DNA of 64,000 bases from Erodium maritimum (lineage: Eukaryota > Streptophyta > Magnoliopsida > Geraniales > Geraniaceae), in NCBI GenBank assembly GCA_963921825.1, contig OY997591.1, forward strand, positions 56,645,031 to 56,709,030, in the 5' to 3' direction. Below, one piece after another: positions 31,294 to 43,611 of the stretch. How positions within the stretch are numbered: the stretch's first letter is position 1; every line of letters starts with the position of its first letter. A program made the translations under genes and the position numbers. A model generated the notes under the pieces. The model did not search any database and was not told the DNA's origin. It saw only the letters and a program-made list of their open reading frames with translations.

Positions 31294-34200
31294 TTACTTT
31301 GTAAAATGGTCTTGGGATCGCTTAGCAGAGGGCTTTGAATTTAGAAAGTGAGCTTGATGGGAATGCAAGTTCACAATGTAGTTCTCGATCCGCTTCTTGT
31401 TGGCAGGAGTCAGCGAGAATGGAGGGTTCAAGGGCAAAGATGTAGCTTCTCCAACAATAAATGTAAGTAGGAGCATTGCTTTGGAGTATGACACTGCTGC
31501 TCTGCCTTTGTTCTCCATATACTCATCCACCTGAAACAAAACAAAATAAACAATTAGTATACAACTAGTTAGGTTTGGTAGCAAGACATTGTCATTTACA
31601 AAGACAAGAAAGGACAAGGTGGCAAGGATGTCCACTTACTGCACCACTTGTCCCAATGCCAAGTGCTTTCTGGAATATCATTTCCATTGCATCAGGCATC
31701 TCTGCAGCACCTGCAGTATATTTGTACAAAGCTTTATGAGTAAAATGAGAACCTGGTACTGTAAAACAGAAACATTATAAATTTTAAGATTCTTTCGCAG
31801 CCTAACCATCAGTATGTCGTAGATAATCTGATAACTTCTCTGCCCGGTCAAATGCTAGAATAAACCCTTGCTCTGCCCATTCAGAAACTGACTTTAAACT
31901 GCTGAAGTCGATATTTGCAGATGGATATGGATACAAGCCTGCATTGTCCTGCATGAAGGTAAATTCATTGGCTGCAGCATTGCTTCCCGGCATATCACCC
32001 TCTACAGTCATTGACCTCCAACTGCTGCAAACTTGTAGAGCCTTCTTCCATACAGCCAAAACAACGAGTTCCACAGAAAATGACTCCAGAAAAAGTCCTG
32101 CATTGTACTGCAAATAAGATGATTCAAGATTCAGTCATACATCAAATGCTTAGGAAGCACAAAGATATTCATTCTGAGGTGCTTTAAAACCTAAACATAC
32201 TTCCATGTGTTTTACCCCCAATGAATCAGTTAATATTATATATAGAGATAATGACAAAAAAGTACCCTTGTCTTCACATAGGTGCAGGTTGTGGCCCTGG
32301 ACTTTTGTTTTGTCGCATTTTGTGCAAATGGTTCAAAAATGACAATTTTTTGCCCTTGAAAATTTTGATTACCTTGATTAGGTTGGTAGAATGAAAATTT
32401 TTCTAATACTAGAATTGGAAAACCAAACAAAAATGATTATTTTAATGTAAAACTGCGATGGCGAAATCATCATTTTGGAATAAATTGACACAGTGCAACA
32501 AAATATAAGTTCAGGGCCACAGCCCGTAACAATTTAAAGATAAAAGAGTACCAACCTGCAAAAAAATAATAGTTCAAGGTACTTTATTGCCATTATCCTT
32601 TATATATACAACGAATACTTAAGAACCAGAAGAATAACCATTCTGAGATGCTCTACAACCTAAAGAACAATGTTCCATGTGTTTCAGTTAATATTTTGAG
32701 ATTTAACTAATATAACTATTACTTTAGGAATAGAAACAGGGCTGTATTATTGTAAATATAGTATACTTCTTGCATAAAAGCCTTCGCTGGAAAAGCTACA
32801 CCAAGAACCATGTGTCCTTGATTGTGATGCACTTGCATATAATCAAGAGATTTAAGGAGGCTGTCAGGGCCAAATAAGAATATTACCTAATCATGAGTTA
32901 TGACACAATCATATGAAAAATAAATAATCAAAATTAAACATTAGAAACTGTATGTGCTATGCTTGTTAAACATTACACAATAGGATGGAAAAAACTCATA
33001 GGATGTCTAATATAGGAAAAATAAATAATCAAAATTAAAACAATATAAGTCACCTTCTCCTGGTCGAGTTCTGCAAGAGCACAAACATACTGATGCACCA
33101 ACTGGAGCTTAGTAGAAGGATGCAATATGGACAGCCCTTGAACTTCCCTTAATATAGTTGATGTACACAGAATTGACGATGGATCTGATCCATGGCTTTG
33201 TGGGTTTTTTGTACCATCAACTGAGCAAGCAGCTTGCTCCTTTGATTGCATGCCAACTGCTATAGCACGGTCATTCTTCTCCTGTGTACTGATAGAAACT
33301 CTTGTAGCAATATTTTCTTGCAGGGACGACTCCGTGTAATAAGAAAATTTCCCCATTGAAGTAATATGAGCATTGACAAGAACGTATTCCTTCTCAATGG
33401 ACTCCATTGAGTCACTAACTGGATTAATATGATAAGGTGAAAAACTTGTAACATGAAATGAGCTTAAACAAGAACACTCCAAACATAATAGAATATTACC
33501 TTTTAGATGATTTGATGAACATATCTCAGCACTGGTAGGTCTCTTAAGTTTCTCACAAGCAGTATTTGGTATCACACCATGACCAATTTTGCCGCTAGAT
33601 GTGCAGTCATGATCCGTCCTATGCGATATTATTTTGTCATGCATAGATGAACTTGACTTCAGATTACTGCTAGCACTGGATATGACCACGGGAGGTCCAG
33701 AATGCAATTGAGGCATCCTTTCGAATCCAAGGGAATCAAACCTTGCTGTCAACTGAGGCAATCGAGTAGATTTCTCAACATCAACTGTTAGCCTACAGTA
33801 TGTGATACAAATACATTAAATCAAGCAGCCTCATCTAATGGACAGGTTAAGAGCAAAACAAAAAGAAAGTGTTTTTTTTTTAATATTTTATCCTATTTTC
33901 TCTCTTCTCCCAAATACAACAGGCATATCATGTATACCCCACTAAGAATAGAGTTGCAATGAACCAAACATATTGAATAGCACAGATTGAAGGGCAGAAA
34001 GATACCTTGGCTCCCTCAAGAACTTGTGACTGAAGAACTCCTTGAAGGTAAGGCGCTCCACTGCAGATGAATATTTGCATATAAAGGTTATTATGCAATC
34101 AATTCATAATAGCCATAAATTGACATCGTAGGCAATGTTAACATCTCATATTGTAGAAATCATAGTACAAATGACGTGCATGTTTTAAGTGTGACTGTGG

Positions 34201-36421
34201 CATCATCTTGTACCTGGGTTTTGACGTAAAAGGCTTCTACAAAGATCCACACAATCTGGGTCTAACTCCTTCAAGGTACCTTGTGGAAACCGCAGCTCAG
34301 TGGATGCCAATATGTTCTGGAAAAGCTGCATTCAGCAAGTAACCACATTCATTGAGTACAAAATGCTGATGAAACTTTAGGATTCATACAACTATGGTCA
34401 AGCCTAAACCTGCAACTGACTGTTGCCATCAAATGGCGGCTTTCCGGTCACAAGCTGAAACAAAATTGCTCCAACACTCCATAGATCAGCCTGACACGTC
34501 AAAGTATAGAGTATAAACTTATTAAATATGAAAATGTATTTCAAAACATCAATCGAAGTGATAAGAGCTGTAGGTTACTTCACCTTTGCATCATACTTCT
34601 GGTTCTGAATGATTTCTGGTGCCATGTACAATGGTGAACCACATAAAGTGTCAGCCAACCCTTGGGGTGTTAGGGACCTGGCATGCAGATAGATTCAGGA
34701 CAAGACCAAATGCAAATTACAATTTATGAAGTTGGTTACTATATATTCTAAAATCACATTACTTTACCAGTTAGCATTCAGTTAAAGTATCAGTTCTGCC
34801 TGCCAAATCAAAACGCTAGCCAACTATGATTATTGCATTGATAACCCCAAAATACAGTTATGATCAATTATATGTGATTCATTATACTATCAGCATAATA
34901 GTTAATTTTATATGTTACAAGAATTTCTCAAAGCATGATAAATCCATACACTACAATAGAAGTAAGAATTGTGATCCACTAAAGCAAATATTGTTTATCC
35001 ATATAAAATAGCACTAATAAAAGAACCATTAAGTATACTAGTAGTGACAGGGATTTCATCCTGAGAAGAGAGGGCAAAACTACCTTATAAAAAACATCAG
35101 ACAAAATCTAACTAGACAAGCTTCATAGGCACACTAAATACAATGCTAAATTTCATAATAGGAAAAACCAAAGGTAACGAAATAACTTGAAAATTACTAA
35201 AAATAAACTTACCTCGCAAAACCAAAATCCCCTATCTTCAGCAATGTAGTTTCTTCACTACCAGACAGGAGCAAGTTCTGCAAGTTTAAGGAAAGAGGTC
35301 AAGAAGAATAAACCAAAGCACCTAAATGCACCAATTATGGAAGTTCAATTACAAAGTCACCATTTTGAAAGTAAAGTACACTAACTAAGATTTCTTACAT
35401 CAAAGAGCAAACCTAACAGTCTTTCTAGTTGGTGTGCCACATCCCATATAAGCTATTTGAATTTCTAAAAATGCACTACAGTTAATATCAATCACTATTA
35501 AAGTGGTCTGACTGGAAAAGATAACAAGGCAGCACCAATATAAGGAAATAGAATCAGTACATTCACATTTACAGCTCAAGAATGCAGATATCCCTATTAC
35601 CTGTGGCTTTAAATCCCGATGAATAAGATGTTTTTCTTGAAGCACTTGCAGTCCTTCAGCTGCATAGCAAGATAGCAAACAAATTGGAGAAAAGAAAGTA
35701 CAAAGAGAGCAGAAACAAGTAACGGAATATCAACAGGAATTTAAACCCACCAAAAGCCCCCCTTGCACAATCATTAACAATGAACCAAATTGAATGAAGG
35801 ATCAAATCAATTGATTGTAACTGCCAAGACATTACATATATGGTTTAGAAAAAACCCAATTGGCCAATTACCATGAGAATCCACACAAGTACACAACTTC
35901 ATTGCAGCAGTAGAACAAATGATAAATAATGATGCTCAGTTAAAAAAGAGTAAGTGTACCCAGTTGGGTCATGAAGCGCCTGGCCACAGATTCTGAGACT
36001 CTCCCATGGCGATGAATATAAGCAGACAGGTCACCTCCTTCGCAATACTCCAATACAAGAAAAATCCTATCTTTTGACTGACAACAGAAGAAAAAAAATC
36101 AACAAATCATCAAACACTTGGAACCTAGGAGTAGCACAGCAAAGGGAAAAAAACATCATGGGCGGGTGGTTACGAGACCTCGATGACTTCGAAAAGTCGA
36201 ATAATGTTGGGGTGATCAATGGTGCTGAGAATGGAAATCTCCTTGACCAAATTCTCACTGACTTTGGGGCTGAGCTGCTTCTTATCGATCTCCTTGACAG
36301 CAAATACCTCGCCGGAGTTTCGGTGCCGGGAGCGCCAGACGACGGCGAAGGAACCGGACCCGATTTTGGGACCCAGAAGGTAGTCACCGACCAGACGGGT
36401 ATGGTGGTCTTGAGGATCCAT
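31294..36421 (-). CDS. ATG1: ATG1/ULK1-type autophagy serine/threonine kinase, 14 exons
   Basis: Exons on the minus strand: 36421-36179, 36077-35960, 35659-35601, 35277-35213, 34677-34584, 34490-34410, 34325-34214, 34060-34006, 33792-33500, 33418-33054, 32886-32767, 32107-31807, 31710-31640, 31530-31294. All junctions are GT-AG and keep phase, giving 737 aa, a length typical of plant ATG1. The kinase domain covers about residues 14-272: glycine loop IGSGSFAVV (20-28), Lys43, HRDLKP (134-139), DFG (157-159) and APE (181-183). IEKEYVLV (Tyr385-Val388) fits an ATG8-interacting motif. The C-terminal third (about 480-735) corresponds to the MIT region that binds ATG13 in the family. The kinase starts autophagosome formation in the cytosol. 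It is the only evident host gene here and looks functional. Confidence 0.93.
32156..32700. repeat. duplicated intron segment flanking a MITE
   Basis: About 32170-32235 and 32638-32697 share ATTCTGAG-TGCT, ACAACCTAAA-type sequence, TTCCATGTGTTT and CAGTTAATATT in the same order. They look like a diverged tandem duplication in the intron between exons 11 and 12, with the MITE inserted at the edge of one copy. Confidence 0.6.
32245..32599. mobile_element. Mutator-like MITE in an ATG1 intron, 355 bp
   Basis: TTATATATA (9 bp) flanks both ends (32236-32244 and 32600-32608). Terminal inverted repeats begin GAGATAATGACAAAAAAGTA on the left and read AGGATAATGGCAATAAAGTA from the right. Inner parts pair as well, for example GGCCCTGGACTTTTG against TTCAGGGCCACAGC. 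It has no coding capacity. Long inverted repeats with a 9-bp duplication fit a Mutator-superfamily MITE. Confidence 0.75.
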
Positions 36422-36784
36422 CTGACCCAGTTCACAAGAATTTCAGGGCTTCAGTTGTGGAATTTCATGTTCGGTACCGGTCGGAGCCGTCACTGAGTTT
36501 TGTGTTGCGTGTGATGTTTGCGATTTAAGGAACCAAAAGCTTCGTGGAGAAGGGGATGGTCTTCAGATGATGAACTTGCAGTAGTTATAGTTGTTGCTAA
36601 TATTCCAAAAACGACGCTGTTTTGTGTGCTCCTTTTGGATAATGGATCTTTTGTCACCTCTTTGGGTTTATTGTAATTTTACAATTTCAGTGTCCTATTT
36701 CCAACCAGAACTGTGTACCCCTTTTCCTTACTCCATCTTGAATTCTTCTCTCTTTCGAATTCATTTTTCTTCGATGATAAAATA

Positions 36785-36866
36785 TATAATTCAACATTAA
36801 TGGTTTGTACCTGTAATGATTTTCGTATAATTCAACATTAATGGTTTGTACCTGTAATGATTTTCG
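36785..36866 (+). repeat. 41-bp perfect tandem duplication
   Basis: Two adjacent identical 41-bp units begin TATAATTCAACATTAATGGT at 36785 and 36826. Confidence 0.95.
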
Positions 36867-37418
36867 TAGACATTACAGCTAAGAACGTCGTTGGATTGTT
36901 AAAGTTGAACCTGGCTAGACTCTTAGTCATGTTCATGTTCGTCTTTTCACGAGCCTACTACATGTTATTATCTTGTATCTTTATAATTTAATTTTGTATT
37001 ATTATTAATCAAAAGCCAATTACATAGACTCTTCAACTACAATGAAAAAAATAGATTATATAAACAATGGTTTTAAAGTACGATGAAAAAATCGAGAATT
37101 TTCCTGGCTTCCAAACAAACACACCCAGATTCAACGATTTTTCCCAGAATTCAAACAAACTCAACCCATATTTTCAAAAGCACAAACCAGAAAGCAAACC
37201 AGCACAACCACCTCTTGATAACATTTCTACAACAACAGAACAATCCAAAGAAAGAAAAATCCTCAATTTTGAGAACCCTCAATCTGAAGTTAAATTTTGA
37301 AAGAAAAAAAAAGAAGCCTCAGATCCAAATCAAATCTGAAGCTTGTCGAAAGTCGCACTCTCGCCTCTCTAAGTCCAGGAGATCTCCGGAAATCGAAGCT
37401 CAAATCCCGAGCACATGT

Positions 37419-37465
<47 letters not shown>

Positions 37466-37475
37466 GGGGGGGGGG
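37419..37475 (+). repeat. (GT)n next to a poly-G run
   Basis: About fourteen GT units are followed directly by about 27 G. Such runs are prone to sequencing and assembly error. A similar C-run plus (CA)n occurs at 56452-56500. Confidence 0.9.
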
Positions 37476-37484
37476 AGGGGAGCT

Positions 37485-37612
37485 CGCCGGATCTGAGCTC
37501 TAGCACGAAGAGCTCGTCGGGTCGAGCACTGGATCCGAGCTCGAGCACGAGACCATTAGAGCTCGTCTGATCTGAGATTGAGCACGAAGAGCTCGGGCAC
37601 AACTCTGACCGT
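37485..37612 (+). repeat. degenerate AGCTCGTC tandem repeats
   Basis: Three to four loose units contain AGCTCGTCGG, GATCTGAG and GAGCACGA. Confidence 0.5.
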
Positions 37613-38048
37613 CCTCGCTCGAGCTCCGACCGAACAACGGGGTGGTCCTCGCCTGAGCTCCGGCCGAAAAGAGGCATGGTCCTCTCTTTCCCCTCGTCGT
37701 CTCTGTCTCCTTCCATGTCTGGTTTAAATTTTAGATTTAAGATTGTGTATATAAGTTTAGGTTTAAAGATAGATTTAAATATATTAATGAGAAAAACAAG
37801 AAATAGAAAAAAATTATAAGTAAATGAATTAAAAAATTGATTTAGTGTTGGATTTAAAAATAAGGATTAAAGAAACAAATTCAGGTTTAGAGCTGACAGG
37901 GTGGTTATTTTAAAAGTAGTGAAATTTTCATTTTAACACCCTAACAATGAAGAGTATTATTGTCATTTCACTTATTTTCAAATTCTGAACCAATGGCATG
38001 AGTTTGAAAATTTGAGTAATAGTTAGGGGGTATTTTGGACATTTTACC

Positions 38049-38141
38049 CGGATGGGTATGAAAGTGAAATTAAAAGTTTGGCTAGGGTATGAAACTGATA
38101 AAAATTTATGCCAAGGTATCAAACTGAAATTAAACATTTTA
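38049..38141 (+). repeat. ~30-bp tandem repeats
   Basis: Three diverged units have the pattern GTATGAAACTGAAATTAAA followed by a TTTG/TTTA-rich stretch and CCAGG. Confidence 0.6.
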
Positions 38142-38335
38142 CCAGGGTGGTAAAATGAAATTTTCCCTTTAATAAATAAAACTGATTTTTAGAAAATAAA
38201 AACTAATTTTATAAAAACAAATACGCTTTTTATAAAATAAAAACTGATTTTTTAAAATAAAATATAATTTTATAAAATAAAAAATGTTTTTTATATAAAA
38301 TAAATAAATAGAAATTTTGAAAAAATCGTGAGCTT

Positions 38336-38847
38336 TGTAAGAACCGCCCCTGTTCGATCCCGGTCGAACCGGAGGTTTTCGGCGAAAGTTGACTTTTTAC
38401 AGGAAAAGTCAACTGATAACTCTGGGAGTATTCGGGACCTTTCTGGGGCCCAAAAAGCTGATTCGTCGTCACGGTTAGCTTAATTGGGCCGTTTCCTTTA
38501 AAATGACTGTAATATTGGGAAAAGTCAACCCGGACCTTTTATCGGTCAAACGTAGTCCGATTAAGAGCTAAATCCGATAAATTATTTGTGTTGGAATTAT
38601 TTAAGCTTGGAGTGGTCCTCACATGGACATGTGTCCATGTTACTTGTCTAGATTGGTTTTAGAGACGTACAATTTATCTTTTATTGAACTCTTTTACTAC
38701 GTGTTTTTATCGAGCTGTTGACTCGTGTGGTTATTTGGAGGCTTAAACTGTTTTTTTGAGACACTTTTTCATTATTAAACTGTTTTTCTTATTTACTGTT
38801 TTAGCTCACGTTTCGAGTCCGATCAAAACCGGATTTGGGTCGTGACA
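38336..38847 (+). mobile_element. shortened solo LTR of family A
   Basis: It begins TGTAAGAACCGCCCCTG, ends GGGTCGTGACA and is flanked by AGCTT (38331-38335 and 38848-38852). At 512 bp it is about 2.1 kb shorter than other family A LTRs. It keeps the 5' part with the paired TTGAC hairpin (38388-38413) and the last 100 bases, but lacks the minisatellite, tandem array and GAGCG stem. Confidence 0.88.
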
Positions 38848-38852
38848 AGCTT

Positions 38853-38947
38853 GTCTCTCTCTCTTTCTACAATTTGGCAGCTAGCCTCTACTTCTCCGCC
38901 TCCACCCTCTCTGTTCTCACCACCACCGTGCTAATCCTCATTGTCTT
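38853..38947 (+). other. hydrophobic coding-like segment, left half (continues at 43612)
   Basis: With both insertions ignored, this segment plus 43612-43690 reads open with a strongly hydrophobic stretch (STLSVLTTTVLILIVF followed by IVLPVGFTISVLVF) and then a stop. It resembles a membrane-spanning segment, but no family was recognised and no start or exon structure was established. Confidence 0.3.
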
Positions 38948-39121
38948 TGTAGAAATAAGAAGTTGTTCTTATTCACTTGATTAGAATGTACAAAGGTACT
39001 AGGTATATATACACAATTACATGACTCCTCAAATACCCCACTAATGGTAGGATATTAATGAGTGACTCTTAGACTTGTAGAACCATTAATGGGTGACCCT
39101 TAGTCTCCCACATTTATTACA
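38948..39121 (-). repeat. copia 1 3' LTR
   Basis: In plus orientation it reads TGTAGAAATAAG...TTTATTACA. The adjacent minus-strand purine tract CTTGAGGGGGAG (39122-39133) marks it as the 3' LTR. Confidence 0.9.
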
Positions 39122-39128
39122 CTCCCCC

Positions 39129-42100
39129 TCAAGTTGATGCATAGATGTTAATCATGCCCATCTTGTTACAAAGATAATCAACCCGAGTACTCGGAAGAGC
39201 TTTGATGAACATATCTCCTAATTGTTCTCCGGTCTTTACATACACGGTAGTAATCAAATTCTGCTGAAGCTTTTCACGGACGAAATGACAGTCAATTTCG
39301 ATATGCTTGGTTCGTTCATGAAATACAGGATTTGAGGCAATATGAATAGCAGCTTGATTATCACACCATAATTTTGCGGGCATGGAGACTTGGAGACCGA
39401 GTTCCGAAAGTAGTTGATAGATCCACATTATCTCAACAACCGATTGAGCCATGGCTCTATACTCTGATTCTGCACTAGAACGTGAGACAACATTTTGTTT
39501 CTTACTTTTCCACGAGACTAAATTTCCTCCCACAAATACACAATATCCCAACGTAGATCGTCGATCAATCTTGGATCCTGCTCAATCTGCATCTGTGAAG
39601 CATTCTATATGAGTATGATTGTGGTTCTGTTAGAGTAAACCACGTCCTCGTGCTCCTTTTAGATATGCCATAATATGTTCAACAACAGTCCAATGTTCAA
39701 CAGTAGGGGAGGACATAAACTGACTTACAATGCTTACGGAGTATGCAATATCAGGCCGAGTCACCGTTAGGTAGTTCAGTTTCCCCACAATTTTTCTGTA
39801 CCTCTCTGGATTCTCCAATAGTTCACCTTATTTCACGAGTTGCATATTCTGAGGTAACGGGGCAGAACATGGCTTGACTCCTAGCTTCCCAGTTTCTGAT
39901 AACAAATCCAGCACATATTTTCTCTGAGATAAGAATATGCCCTTCTTGCTCCTTGATACTTCAACTCCCAGAAAGTACTTCATGACTCCCAGGTCTTTGG
40001 TATTAAACTGGTTGTGGAGAAAAGACTTTAGAGAAGAGATGCCCAATTTATCGCTGCTAGTGATAAAAATGTCATCCACATATACAACTAAAAGAATAAC
40101 ACCTGATGGAGATTCCCTGTAAAACACAGAATGATCGAACTTTCTCTTGTTCATTCCAAACTTTTCAAGTACTTGGCTAAACTTTCCAAACCAAGCTCGA
40201 GGACTCTGTTTGAGACCATATAATGATTTCCGAAGGTCACATTCCAGTCTACACTCCCCCTGAGCAACAAAACCAGGAGGTTGCTCCATATATACTTCCT
40301 CATGCAAGTCCCCGTGCAAGAAAGCATTTTTGATATCCAGTTGGTATAAAGACCAATCATAATTGGCTGCCAAAGAGATAAACAATCACACATAGGTCAG
40401 CTTAGCCACAGGGGAGAAAGTATCAGAGTAATCCACTCCATAAGTTTGAGCAAAGCCTTTGGCCACGAGGCAAGCCTTAAGGCGGGCTACAGAGCCATCA
40501 GAGTTAAATTTAACAGCAAACACCCACTTACAACCAATAGCCTTTTCCCGGGAGGCAACGGGATCAACTGCCATGTACCATTCGCATCCAATGCACTCAT
40601 CTCTTCTGTCACGCTGAACGCTAGTCAGGATGGGATAGTGCCTCATGAACAGTTTTAGGAATCGAGACTGAATCAAAATAGGCTATGAAAGAAGATGATG
40701 AAGGAGACAATTGATCATATGACACAAAGGAAGAGATAGGGTACGTACACTGTCGTTTACCTTCGCGAAGGGCGATGGGAAGGTCGTCAGGATCTGGTGG
40801 CGAAGAGGAACTGGCTCCGGACATGTAGCGGGAGGTTCTTGTCGACGGGAATAAATGTAACGGATAGGAAGTGGTGGTGGTGGTGGGTCCGGAATAACCG
40901 ATGGTGTTGGCGTGTTGGGCAATAAAACAGGAGGTGCAGGTACAATCGGTTCCCGATGAGAGATGTGGTAGATTAACAAGTCATCGTCTCCCCCTTTCGT
41001 GGAGTGTGAGGAATTGCCGAATAAAATAAAGGACAATGTTCCATAAAAGTGACATCAATGGAGACAAGGTATCGATGAAGATCAGGAAAATAACAACGAT
41101 ATCCTTTCTGCACCCTAGAATACCCCAAGAAAACACATTTAACAGACTTGGGATCCAGTTTCGTACGATCAGGACGAACATCACGAATTGAACACGTACT
41201 CCCAAAGATACGAGGAGTAATAGGAAAAAGAGGTTTGGTGGGAAATAAGACCTAATACGGGATGACACCTTGAAGGACAGATGAAGGCATGCGATTAATG
41301 AGAAAACATGCAATTGAGACATCGTCAGCCCAAAAACATTTTGGTACATGAGTCTGAAATAAAAGGGCTCTTGTAGTTTCGAGAAGATGTCTATTCTTTC
41401 TTTCAGCAACCCCATTTTGAGACGGGGTATCTACACAAGAGGATTCATGAAGGATACCATTCTGGGTCATGTAAGTAGTGAATGGCTCAGAAAAGTATTC
41501 TTTGGCATTATCACTTCTCAAAATACGAACATTAGTACCAAACTGGGTTTGTATTTAAGCACAAAAAGCAGTAAAATGGGAAAACAACTCAGAACGTTTT
41601 TTCATGAAATAAAGACATGTAGTTCGAGAAAAATCATCCACAAAAGAGACAAAATACCGAACCCCAGTTTAGACACCATAGGGGACGGACCCCAAACATC
41701 ATAATGATCTAATTCAAAAGGAGAGCTGACTCTTTTCTTGACTCCAGGAGTAGAAGGGAGACGATGATGTTTAGCAAACCGACATGCTTCACAATCGAAA
41801 GATTGTACCTTCTCAAACTGGGGATAAAGCTTCTTCAAAGTTGGGAGAGATGGGTGGCCAGAACGACAATGGGCTTCAAGTAGGGCTAAGGAGGCTGAAC
41901 AAGCTACTGGTGGCGCATGTTTCTCGGTATTCATGATGTAAAGCCCCCCCCCCCGACTCATGTCCTTTACCAATAATCCGCTTCGTCATAAGATCCTGAA
42001 ATAGACAATGATCAGGATAAAATGAGACACAACAATTTAGGGCACGGGTAACCTTACTAATGGACATCAAATTAAAATAAAATCCAGGTAAACTTAAGAC

Positions 42101-43233
42101 CGAAGGTAAGGAAATGGATGGTGTGAGGTGGACTGTTCCAGACCGAGAACAGTGCACTGAGAACCATCAGCTAAGCTTACAGAAGAATATGAAGTACGAG
42201 GCTCAAAAGTGTCAAGTATCTTAGGGTTACCTGTCATCTGATCTGTGGCACCAAAATCAAGGACCCATTGAGAAGGGGATTGGGACAAAACGAGGCACTT
42301 AGGTAGATTACCTAACTCAGCGGCAGAGGTGACAGAGTGAGATGAATGCGAGGATGTGTCTTGGTACTGGCGGAGACGGTCATACTCAGCTGCAGATATA
42401 GTGATAGTCTGATCAGAGGTAGCAACAACATTGGTAGATGATCGTGAGACCAACTTTGGACACGATCTCTTGGTATGTCCTGGTTCATTACAATAGAAGC
42501 AGATAACCCCTCATGTCTCCTGATTTCGACTACGACCAGGATTACTTGCTCGTCCACTTCCCCTGTGAGCGCCTCTCCCATAAGGGCGAGAATTGAGAGG
42601 ACTCCGTGTATGACCAATAAGAGCATTATGAACCTGGGGGTTAGATGACACCTCTCCTTTCTGGGTATCTGTACGAAGAACTCTGCTAAACACCTCGACC
42701 AACGAGGTTAGCTCTGTGCTCGAAAGGATTTGAGATTTGGCAGACTCAAACTGAGAGCCAAGCCCTGCAAGAAAGCTCATTATCTCCATTTGTTCCTATT
42801 GTGTCTGTTGAACCTTAACATCTGTGCTGAACAGAATTACTGCATTTAGTTCCTCATAAGTCTTCTTGAAGTTCATGAAATATGTTTGTAGGGATTGCTC
42901 TCCTTGCTCATCACGATAAAAGCCCTGACAAACATCATAAATACGTGCAACATTCCCTTTTCCAGAATAAACAAAGTCCAAATAATCCATTAACTCTTTC
43001 ACATACTCACAGTGATTAACCAAGCTAACCACTTCAGGGTCAATAGAGTTCCTGATTTGAAGGAACAAGTGTGCATCATCGCGCACCCCATTCTTTCTTA
43101 GCTTCCTCATCAATAGGGGGGGGTCATCAGACAAGTGATCATCTTTTGAAATACTTCGTAAGTAAATACGAACACTCTTTGACCAACCCGGATAATTAGG
43201 TCCAGTCAATTTGTGATCGGTAATTCTTGACAT
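39129..43233 (-). pseudogene. copia 1 gag-pol polyprotein, broken
   Basis: Gag starts MSRITDHKLTGPNYPGW at 43233 and has the zinc knuckle CFYCNEPGHTKRSC. The protease motif is DFGAT instead of D-S/T-G-A-T. The integrase has a zinc-binding region with HCRSGHPSL and FDCEACRFAKHH, and a core with MRSDNAKEY and SQNGVAERKN. The reverse transcriptase has LDIKNAFLHGDL, SLYGLKQSPRAW and YVDDIFI. RNase H has SRSSAESEYRAMA and KHIEIDCHFVREK. In-frame stops occur in every domain, and at least one frameshift falls in the integrase (about 41250-41970). The frame is otherwise shared from 43233 to about 41602 and from 40676 to 39129. Confidence 0.9.
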
Positions 43234-43420
43234 TACGGGGATACTTTAACAGAACCACTCTTTGACCAACCCAAAATATCATCTATCTAATGGGATAGGA
43301 GGTGAGAACAGAATACCAACGAAAAAAGACACACATGCACACTTGGGCAGTGAACGTGCACACCGGACACAATGGAGGCTCACTCCTAAATTTCCTAACC
43401 CCTCAGAGCTGATAACCACA

Positions 43421-43432
43421 GCTCTAATACCA
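43421..43432 (-). other. primer-binding site of copia 1
   Basis: On the minus strand TGGTATTAGAGC directly abuts the 5' LTR, one base different from the common initiator-methionine site TGGTATCAGAGC. Confidence 0.85.
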
Positions 43433-43606
43433 TGTAGAAATAAGAAGTTGTTCTTGTTCACTTGATTAGAATGTACAAAGGTACTAGGTATATATACACA
43501 ATTACATGACTCCTCAAATACCCCACCAATGGTAAGATATTAATGAGTGACTCTTAGACTTCTAGGACCATTAATGGGTGACCCTTAGTCTCCCACATTT
43601 ATTATA
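43433..43606 (-). repeat. copia 1 5' LTR
   Basis: Same 174 bp as the 3' LTR, ending TTATTATA where the other copy has TTATTACA. It is followed by the GTCTT duplication. Confidence 0.9.
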
Positions 43607-43611
43607 GTCTT

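Larger units (their letters stand above)
36422..38335. other. ATG1 upstream intergenic region
   Basis: The first part should hold the ATG1 5' UTR and promoter, about 40-150 bp upstream of the ATG, though no TATA box was assigned. The rest has small repeats (listed separately) and AT-rich DNA. Open frames around the GT/G run at 37369-37716 are low complexity and not credible as genes. Confidence 0.5.
38948..43606 (-). mobile_element. Ty1/copia element 1, complete structure
   Basis: Identical-length 174-bp LTRs (38948-39121 and 43433-43606) differ at six sites by eye. The target duplication GTCTT is at 38943-38947 and 43607-43611. The minus-strand order is gag, protease, integrase, reverse transcriptase, RNase H, as in copia. 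PBS and polypurine tract are in place. The coding region is broken. Confidence 0.93.

Noticed and set aside
35400-35678. 92-codon minus-strand open frame extending ATG1 exon 3
   Set aside because: Only 35601-35659 is exon. The remainder is intron read-through past a consensus GTAAT donor.
37083-37716. Overlapping open frames across the GT/G run
   Set aside because: They encode Val-Cys or Gly and Pro-His-Thr runs from the microsatellite and have no start or splice support.
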